From the NCBI GenBank assembly GCA_919902045.1, contig CAKKSP010000031.1:1-43640 (forward strand): a stretch of 43,640 nucleotides of DNA, written 5' to 3'. Source of the stretch: Omnitrophica bacterium GWA2_41_15 (GTDB lineage Bacteria; Omnitrophota; Gorgyraeia; Gygaellales; Profunditerraquicolaceae). The notes beneath the pieces are model-generated. The model had not been told where the DNA came from. It saw nothing but the letters and a program-made list of their open reading frames with translations, and made no database searches. The position numbers were made by a program, and so were the translations under genes. Positions 18,856 to 25,522 of this stretch are shown in pieces. Positions within the stretch are counted from its first letter, which is position 1. Each line of letters starts with the position of its first letter.

Positions 18856-20346
18856 CTATAATTTTGGTTCCTCGTTGTACCACGGTGTTGCCTGCTCATA
18901 CGCCGATGCCACCTGAAAAATCACCTCTTCCGCAAAAGGCTTAGCGAGAATCTGCAGGCCAACCGGAAGCTTACCTTTTGTAAAACCACCAGGAACGGAA
19001 ATCGCCGGAATTCCTGCAAGATTAGCAGAAATAGTATAAATATCTGAAAGATACATCTTTAAAGGGTCACTTGCTTTTTCACCGATCTTAAAGGCCGCAG
19101 TCGGCGAAACCGGCGCAAGTATAGCGTCAAAATCTTTAAAAACCGCGTCAAAATCATTTTTGATCAACGTGCGCACTTTTAAGGCGCGTAAATAATACGC
19201 GTCATAATAACCATGCGACAATGAAAATGTGCCTAAAATTATCCGTCGCTTTGCCTCTTCACCAAAACCTTCTCCGCGTGTTTTGTTGTACATATCGATT
19301 AATCTATTCTCTGCACTCTGTCCCCTGTCCCCTGCCACCTGTCCCCTGTCGCCTATGCGTAAACCATATTGCACGCCGTCAAATCGCGATAAATTAGAGC
19401 TTGCTTCGGCTGTGGCAACAATATAATAAACCGGCACGGCATATTTTGTATTCGGTAAACTTACTTCCTGATAAGTCGCGCCTAATTTTTTAATCTGCTC
19501 AAGCGCCTCAGAAAAAATATTTTTAATTTCCGGATCCATCCCCTCAACAAAATATTCCTTGGGGATAGCAAATTTCATCCCGCGGATATCCTTGCCTAAG
19601 CTTGCCGTGTAATCCGGAACTGCCATATTAACAGACGTGGAGTCCATCGGGTCATAGCCGGAAATAACATTCATGACCAGCGCGCAATCACGCACGTCTT
19701 TAGTCAAAGGCCCTATCTGGTCAAGGCTTGAAGCAAAAGCAATCAGGCCATAACGCGAAACCCTGCCATAAGTCGGTTTTAACCCCACTACTCCGCAAAA
19801 AGATGCCGGCTGCCTGATTGAGCCTCCGGTGTCTGAACCTAAAGCTGCAATTGCCTCATCAGCTGCCACTGCCGCAGCAGAACCTCCTGATGAACCTCCG
19901 GGAACACAGGCTAAATTCCAGGGATTGTGCGTTACTCCAAAAAAAGAATTTTCCGTTGATGAGCCGAATGCAAACTCATCCATATTAAGCTTTGTCTCTA
20001 AAATTAACGCGCCTGCTTCTTTTAATTTACGAATTACTGTAGCATCATAAGGAGGATTAAATCCTTGCAAGATCTTAGAGCAGCATTCAGTAGGCATTCC
20101 TTCGGTACAGATATTATCCTTTATGGATATCGGAATACCATTAAGTAAACCGTCTGTTTTTGCAGGAGTTTGGGAGGAAAATTTCAGGTTTTGGCCATTA
20201 AGCCTAACATAAGCTTTTACTTTGCTTTCAGTTTCGCGAATTCGCTCTGAAAGCGAAAGCAAAATATCTTCAGATTTAATTTCTCGGCTGTTTAATTTTT
20301 CACGCAGCTGATGCGCGCTGAATTTATATAACTTTTGGCACGACAA
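18856..20346 (-). CDS. gatA: Asp-tRNA(Asn)/Glu-tRNA(Gln) amidotransferase subunit A
   Basis: Amidase signature PISIKDNICTEGMPTECCSKIL...GGSSGGSAAAVAADEAIAALGSDTGGSIRQPASFCGVVGLKPTYGRVSRYG. Confidence 0.97.
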   Translation of the reverse strand: MSCQKLYKFSAHQLREKLNSREIKSEDILLSLSERIRETESKVKAYVRLNGQNLKFSSQTPAKTDGLLNGIPISIKDNICTEGMPTECCSKILQGFNPPYDATVIRKLKEAGALILETKLNMDEFAFGSSTENSFFGVTHNPWNLACVPGGSSGGSAAAVAADEAIAALGSDTGGSIRQPASFCGVVGLKPTYGRVSRYGLIAFASSLDQIGPLTKDVRDCALVMNVISGYDPMDSTSVNMAVPDYTASLGKDIRGMKFAIPKEYFVEGMDPEIKNIFSEALEQIKKLGATYQEVSLPNTKYAVPVYYIVATAEASSNLSRFDGVQYGLRIGDRGQVAGDRGQSAENRLIDMYNKTRGEGFGEEAKRRIILGTFSLSHGYYDAYYLRALKVRTLIKNDFDAVFKDFDAILAPVSPTAAFKIGEKASDPLKMYLSDIYTISANLAGIPAISVPGGFTKGKLPVGLQILAKPFAEEVIFQVASAYEQATPWYNEEPKL

Positions 20347-20635
20347 AAGAAGTTCCTTCTTTATGCGGAGCGTTGTTTAGAACCTTCTCAGGCTTAAGTG
20401 AGGTTTTAAGTTCATCCTTGCGCAACACGTTATTTACCGTCAGAATATGGCTTGTCGGGCTTACCTGTGAAACATCCGCTTCTTTGAGTTTATCGATAAA
20501 ATTAAGGATACCTTCAAGTTGGCCGCTTAATCTTGCCAACTCTTCTTCTTTAAGCTCAATTCTTGCCAGCGCTGCCACATATTTTACGGTATCTTTAGTG
20601 ATTTGCATAAAGTTTATCATAACATCTTTGCCCAA
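20324..20635 (-). CDS. gatC: Asp-tRNA(Asn)/Glu-tRNA(Gln) amidotransferase subunit C; likely start MQITKDTV at 20608
   Basis: VKYVAALARIELKEEELARLSGQLEGILNFIDKLKEADVSQVSPTSHILTVNNVLRKDE; overlaps gatA start. Confidence 0.93.
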   Translation of the reverse strand: MGKDVMINFMQITKDTVKYVAALARIELKEEELARLSGQLEGILNFIDKLKEADVSQVSPTSHILTVNNVLRKDELKTSLKPEKVLNNAPHKEGTSFVVPKVI

Positions 20636-20663
20636 TTTGTCAAATACATCAGAACTAACTAGT

Positions 20664-21116
20664 CATATAATCTCCTGCTAATTCTGCTCGCTCAGTTAGA
20701 TTTTGCCCTTCGGGCACGCCAATGATCTTTCGCAGCTCGGCGGCTGCAGAACTCACCCCGTCTTCTCTAGAAGCCGGGGTTCAGACAGCTTCGCCGTCCC
20801 AATATTACCCCTTCGGGGTATTGGGATACCCTCACTGCTCAAGCTGCTTTGGCTAAAATCTAAATTCGCTCGCTAGAATTGACACGAGATTATATATATT
20901 ACAATCAACGGGTGCCTGGACAACTTTTGAGCGGGACGTGTAGGCAAGGAGCGGGCATGGTTCCCTTCGTTTTACTTATATAGGAGAGCGACGCAGCCTA
21001 CCCCGAGCGAAGCTTTTCCACGCTGGGGAAAAGCGAGCGTTCCCGAGCAAAATTGTCCAGGCACCCGTTGACTTATAAAATCTACTTGAGCGAACAGAAT
21101 TGATAAGAGATTATAT
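20664..21116. repeat. Nested repeat island: three copies of a ~40-bp element (20664-20704 forward; 20855-20895 and 21077-21116 inverted) enclosing an inverted repeat 20905-20928 / 21049-21071
   Basis: ATATAATCTC...AATTCT...GCTCGCT...TAGATTTT shared by all three; TCAACGGGTGCCTGGACAACTTTT versus AAAATTGTCCAGGCACCCGTTGA. Confidence 0.75.
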
Positions 21117-21201
21117 AAAAATGATTTACTAAAACAGTTGGTGTTAGAATAACAAAAAATCATAGACAAAGACTATAAAAACGCTAAAATAGGTTATTCT
21201 A

Positions 21202-24200
21202 ATGACAACTAAATCTAAACGCGAAAATCCTAAATACTCTCTAAACAAATCCGGCGAATTTGTTATCAGCGAATTTGATAACGCAAAGCCGTTTGCCAGT
21301 TTCCTCCCCGGCATCGCCGGAAAATACGGCATTCCGATGTGGGCGTTTTATGTTAACCGCGGCCAGGCAATTGCCAGCTTCGGCACCAGAGATAAAGATC
21401 ACGCGATCATGGAATATTTCCCGGCTAATAAAAGCTGGGAATTCACTCAAACTTTAGGATTTAGAACTTTTATAAAGGTTTTCAAAGGCAAAAATTTCTC
21501 ATTTTACGAACCCTTTCGCCAAGACCTAAATAGCCTCAATTATAAACGCACTAATCGCATGGAGATCACCTCCTACGATCTGAAAATTACCGAAACCAAC
21601 CTTACCCTCGGCTTAGAAATTGAAGTCAAATATTTTACTATCCCGAATGAACCTTTTGCAGCCTTAGCAAGACAAGTTACTATTAAAAACCTCTCTTCAG
21701 CACCCAAAAAAATCCAGCTTCTTGACGGTATGCCGCAAATCGTCCCTTTTGGAACAAACAATTGGTGCCTGAAAAAAATGGGCCGCACAATCGAAGCCTG
21801 GATGGCAGTTGAGAATTTGGAAAATCACGCCCCCTTTTACCGGCTTACAGTTGATCCTGCTGATCGGCCTCAAGTAATCCACATCAAAGAAGGAAACTTT
21901 TATCTTGGTTTTACCGAAGAAGAAGATAAAAATACACTTATTAAACCTATCGTTGACCCGGAAGCAATCTTTGAAAATATAAGTGATTTTTCTTATCCAA
22001 AGTTATTCATTGAAAAGACAAATTTTCCTTATCCGGCCGGGCAATTTGGAAAAAATAAAATGCCAGCTGGATTTCTACTCTTAGATTTAACCCTCAATAA
22101 AGGCCAGACAAAAACTTTATCAGCTCTTGCCGGATATATGGACAACATGCCGGGTTTAAACGCTTCACTTAAAAAAATAACAACTCCTGGTTATCTTAAA
22201 CAAAAAGAAGAAGAAAATCGCAAACTTGTTGAAGATTTACAGCAAGAAATTCATACGGAAAGCGCAAAACCTGAATTTAATCTTTACGCAAAACAAACTT
22301 ATTTGGATAATATTCTGCGCGGGGGATATCCTGTAATTTTTGAAAACTCTACTACCAATAAACTCTTCTATCTTTATTCCCGCAAACACGGAGATCTTGA
22401 GCGCGATTACAACAGATTTCAGTTACAATCAGCGTATTTCTCACAAGGAAACGGTAATTACCGCGATGTAAACCAAAACCGGCGCTCTAATACCTGGTTT
22501 AATCCCAAAGTCGGCGATGAAAACATAATTACCTTTTTAAATCTTCTGCAAACGGATGGTTATAATCCCCTAATAGTCAAAGGCGTCCATTTCATTCTTG
22601 ATAATATCGATGGTTTTAAAAATGAGCTACTTAAAAACATCGACGGACAAATTGCAGAGATTATCCTCAAAGAATTAAAGAAACCTTTTACTCCCGGTGA
22701 AATCATTATTTTCTTAGAACAAAATAAGCTCCGTCTTAAAATTTCCCATGATGAATTCCTAAAAATCCTCATCTCTTTCTCTCACATGCAGCAAGATGCC
22801 GAACACGGTGAAGGATTCTGGATCGATCACTGGACATATAACCTTGATCTTATTGAAAATTACCTTGGGCTTTTTCCGGAAAAATTAAAAGAGCTTATTT
22901 TTGAGAAAAAAGTTTTTACTTACTATGATAACACGCATATAGTCAAACCGCGCAGCCAGCGCTATGTGCTCTGGGAAGGCCTGCCCAAACAACTTCATTC
23001 AGTTACCACAGATGAAGAAAAAAAAGAACTTATCTCGCAGCGTAATCATCTCCCCCACTTAATCCGCACACAATACGGCAAGGGCGAAATCTATTACACT
23101 ACTTTGGCAGAAAAACTTCTCTGCCTTTTAGCTAATAAAATCACCTCTCTTGACCCATCCGGATGCGGCATTGAAATGGAAGCAGATAAACCAAACTGGT
23201 TTGATTCACTTAACGGCTTACCTGCCCTCTCCGGCTCCTCACTTTGTGAGACCATTGAGCTTAAAAGGTTAATTCTATTTTTCATTAATTCTATAGAAAA
23301 AACAGGCGTTGAAAGTATCTTGGTAGCAGAAGAATTACATGACTTTTTAAAAGAAGTTGCTAAGCTCCTGAAAGATTGGCAGGCGCAAAATATAAATGAA
23401 AGAGATTTTATTTACTGGGATCAAAGTAATACCGCAAAAGAAGAATTCCGTTTAAAAACAAAACTAGGATTTAGCGGCATAACCCGTGAAATCAAACTTG
23501 AATGCCTGAAAGAACTCTGGCAAGCAGCAATTTTTAAAGTAGAAAATGCAATTAGTAAATCACAAAATAACGGCATATTTACTGCTTATTTTATGCATGA
23601 AATTAAAGATTATGAAAAAATATCCGCCTCGCATATTAAGCCTTTAAAATTTATCCAAAAGAAACTCCCGCTTTTTCTTGAATCACAGATGCATGCCATG
23701 CGGATCTATGACCAAAAAACAGCCAAAAACATTTATGAAAAAACAAAAAAATCATTACTTTTTGATAAGAAACTAAAGATGTACAAAGTCACTGCTCCGC
23801 TTGCCTCTATGCCTGAAGAAATCGGCCGCTGCCGGGTATTTACTCCTGGCTGGCTTGAAAATGAATCAATATGGCTGCATATGGAATATAAATATTTACT
23901 TGAAATACTTAAGCAAGGGCTTTACGAGGAATTTTATGCGGATATTAAAAACACGTTTATACCATTTCAACCTGCCAGTCGTTACGGAAGAAGTATCTTA
24001 GAAAACTCTTCTTTTATTGTCAGCAGCGCTTTTCCAAATGCCAAGCTGCACGGAACAGGTTTTGTCAGCCGCTTATCCGGCTCAACTGTTGAGCTTATTT
24101 CCATATGGTTAGCGATGAACGTCGGGAAAAACCCGTTTTACCTTGATAACGAAGGAAAACTAAATTTAAAATTTGCACCTGCTTTGGCAGGTTGGCTGTT

Positions 24201-24432
24201 TGTTCCTAAAACAAATACCTATTCTTTTAATTTTTTAAGCAATATCCGCGTTACATATCATAATCCTGGCCGCAAAAATACCTTTGGAAAAAATGGCGCA
24301 AAAATTCAGAAGATATCTTTTTCTGATGCAAACGGCTCACCCGTAGAGATCAATGGTGATTCTATCCCCTCTCCATACGCTCTACAAATCCGAGAACAGC
24401 TAATTAAAAAGATTGATATATATTTGAGGTAG
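21202..24432 (+). CDS. Cellobiose-phosphorylase-like / (alpha/alpha)6 glycoside-processing enzyme
   Basis: FASFLPGIAGKYGIPMWAFYVNRGQAIASFGTRDKDHAIMEYFPANKSWEFT; GDLERDYNRFQLQSAYFSQGNGNYRDVNQNRRSNTWFNPKVGDENIITFLNLLQTDGYNPL; family assigned from recall only. Confidence 0.55.
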   Translation: MTTKSKRENPKYSLNKSGEFVISEFDNAKPFASFLPGIAGKYGIPMWAFYVNRGQAIASFGTRDKDHAIMEYFPANKSWEFTQTLGFRTFIKVFKGKNFSFYEPFRQDLNSLNYKRTNRMEITSYDLKITETNLTLGLEIEVKYFTIPNEPFAALARQVTIKNLSSAPKKIQLLDGMPQIVPFGTNNWCLKKMGRTIEAWMAVENLENHAPFYRLTVDPADRPQVIHIKEGNFYLGFTEEEDKNTLIKPIVDPEAIFENISDFSYPKLFIEKTNFPYPAGQFGKNKMPAGFLLLDLTLNKGQTKTLSALAGYMDNMPGLNASLKKITTPGYLKQKEEENRKLVEDLQQEIHTESAKPEFNLYAKQTYLDNILRGGYPVIFENSTTNKLFYLYSRKHGDLERDYNRFQLQSAYFSQGNGNYRDVNQNRRSNTWFNPKVGDENIITFLNLLQTDGYNPLIVKGVHFILDNIDGFKNELLKNIDGQIAEIILKELKKPFTPGEIIIFLEQNKLRLKISHDEFLKILISFSHMQQDAEHGEGFWIDHWTYNLDLIENYLGLFPEKLKELIFEKKVFTYYDNTHIVKPRSQRYVLWEGLPKQLHSVTTDEEKKELISQRNHLPHLIRTQYGKGEIYYTTLAEKLLCLLANKITSLDPSGCGIEMEADKPNWFDSLNGLPALSGSSLCETIELKRLILFFINSIEKTGVESILVAEELHDFLKEVAKLLKDWQAQNINERDFIYWDQSNTAKEEFRLKTKLGFSGITREIKLECLKELWQAAIFKVENAISKSQNNGIFTAYFMHEIKDYEKISASHIKPLKFIQKKLPLFLESQMHAMRIYDQKTAKNIYEKTKKSLLFDKKLKMYKVTAPLASMPEEIGRCRVFTPGWLENESIWLHMEYKYLLEILKQGLYEEFYADIKNTFIPFQPASRYGRSILENSSFIVSSAFPNAKLHGTGFVSRLSGSTVELISIWLAMNVGKNPFYLDNEGKLNLKFAPALAGWLFVPKTNTYSFNFLSNIRVTYHNPGRKNTFGKNGAKIQKISFSDANGSPVEINGDSIPSPYALQIREQLIKKIDIYLR

Positions 24433-24454
24433 GGGAGGTTTAAACCTCCCCTAC
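24429..24454. repeat. Palindrome family 2, copy 2
   Basis: GTAGGGGAGGTTTAAACCTCCCCTAC. Confidence 0.9.
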
Positions 24455-24460
24455 ACTCTT

Positions 24461-24534
24461 GTCATTGCGAAGCCATGCGTAGCAGGGCTGAAGCAATCTT
24501 AAAGGATAGATTGCTTCGCTTCGCTCGCAATGAC
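24461..24534. repeat. Interspersed imperfect palindrome (GTCATTGCGA...TCGCAATGAC type)
   Basis: Inverted arms GTCATTGCGA / TCGCAATGAC and GAAGCAATC / GATTGCTTC. Confidence 0.8.
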
Positions 24535-24630
24535 AGTTTAACTTGTTGTGCAATTTATAAATTTACCATTTGTGCACCTTGAATAGCTTATAAACTATGC
24601 TATACTTAAATTAGAAAATTTGAGTTCCTA

Positions 24631-24753
24631 CTGATAAAGGCAAACCAGCAGTAATGCTGGGACCCCGCCAAAAAGATTGGCGGGCCCGCCGAAGCATTGT
24701 GGCGGGGCAAAGTCATGAGCCCTTAAGAAGATTAAGGGTGGTCTGGCCGCCAA
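24631..24753 (+). ncRNA. c-di-GMP-I (GEMM) riboswitch-like aptamer with a 43-nt double-hairpin insertion (24664-24706)
   Basis: GATAAAGGCAAACC AGCA GTAA TGCT GGGAC ... GCAAAGTC ATGAGCCCTTAAGAAGATTAAGGGTGGTCTGGCCGCC; GNRA-capped P1b hairpin; removal of CCCGCCAAAAAGATTGGCGGGCCCGCCGAAGCATTGTGGCGGG restores GGGACGCAAAG. Confidence 0.75.
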
Positions 24754-24770
24754 AGAGGTAATAATTTGAT

Positions 24771-24796
24771 ACCCTAAGGCCAACCTTAGGGTTTTC
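24771..24796 (+). terminator. Candidate intrinsic terminator / expression platform downstream of the riboswitch
   Basis: ACCCTAAGG CCAA CCTTAGGGT TTT. Confidence 0.6.
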
Positions 24797-24849
24797 CATT
24801 TTAAATACCCCGGCGATTGCTGATATCAGATATAGCAGATCGACCGGGG

Positions 24850-24906
24850 TTTATTGTGCAGAAAGCACACACCTGCCCCATTCCGATTGGGCAGGGTGTA
24901 ATAAAA
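24850..24906 (+). repeat. Structured two-hairpin element, copy A
   Basis: TTTATT GTGCAGAAAGCAC ACACCTGCCC CATTCCGATT GGGCAGGGTGT AATAAA. Confidence 0.6.
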
Positions 24907-24915
24907 GAGGCAAAA

Positions 24916-25185
24916 ATGATTGCACAGACACACAAAATCCAGCGCGTAGTAACCTTCTTGAACCGTAATGAGATTGATTTTTTGGACAAATTCGGCAAGG
25001 ACGCGCTCTTCTCTACCGGATCTAAACTTTCCAGGGCCAAGCTTATTGCCTGGATGGTTGATATTTTAGATCAGCTTAAGGTCAGCGGTAAAGGTATCCG
25101 TTCTGAAAAAGATTTTGAGCAGAAAGTTATTGAACTTTTAAAAAAACAGAACCCACCTGCCACGGAAGGGTCCCCCCTGCCTTAA
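24916..25185 (+). CDS. Small protein downstream of the riboswitch, function unknown (helical, possibly DNA-binding)
   Basis: RBS-like AGAGG upstream of ATG at 24916: MIAQTHKIQRVVTFLNRNEIDFLDKFGKDALFSTGSKLSRAKLIAWMVDIL; the longer start at 24817 overlaps structured leader. Confidence 0.65.
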   Translation: MIAQTHKIQRVVTFLNRNEIDFLDKFGKDALFSTGSKLSRAKLIAWMVDILDQLKVSGKGIRSEKDFEQKVIELLKKQNPPATEGSPLP

Positions 25186-25230
25186 TCGGCAGGGGCAACT
25201 TTAATCACAGAGGTGAAAGGAGAAGAGATT

Positions 25231-25467
25231 ATGAAAAAACTTATCCTCGCAACACTTTTAAGCATGATAATTTTAAGCATGGCAGGCGGATTGGCTTTTG
25301 CTGAAACAAAATCATTGGTAGTTTCCTGCACTATTCCGGCAATTCCAGGTGTAAATGTTCCACTTATTGAGGAGCAGAGTGTAAGGCAAGCTGAAGTTAC
25401 TCAAACCGAGGTTATTGAAGAAGAAACTAAACCCATGCTGTTGGTAAAAACTCTTTATGATCGCTAA
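25231..25467 (+). CDS. Small secreted peptide, unknown function
   Basis: RBS AAAGGAGAAG; signal peptide MKKLILATLLSMIILSMAGGLAFAE then VSCTIPAIPGVNVP. Confidence 0.65.
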   Translation: MKKLILATLLSMIILSMAGGLAFAETKSLVVSCTIPAIPGVNVPLIEEQSVRQAEVTQTEVIEEETKPMLLVKTLYDR

Positions 25468-25472
25468 CCTTA

Positions 25473-25498
25473 GTAGGGCAGGTTTAAACCTGCCCTAC
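25473..25498. repeat. Palindrome family 2, copy 3
   Basis: GTAGGGCAGGTTTAAACCTGCCCTAC. Confidence 0.9.
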
Positions 25499-25522
25499 AC
25501 AGCTTAATTGGTCTTTTCTTAT

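Noticed and set aside
24461-24534. Novel palindrome TTGTCATTGCGA...TCGCAATGACA
   Set aside because: As far as I recall this repeat type is widespread in many bacterial genomes; reported only as a feature.
24850-24906. Second tandem c-di-GMP riboswitch (class I or II)
   Set aside because: Lacks the GGCAAACC/GCAAAG core of class I and has no recognisable class II pseudoknot motif.
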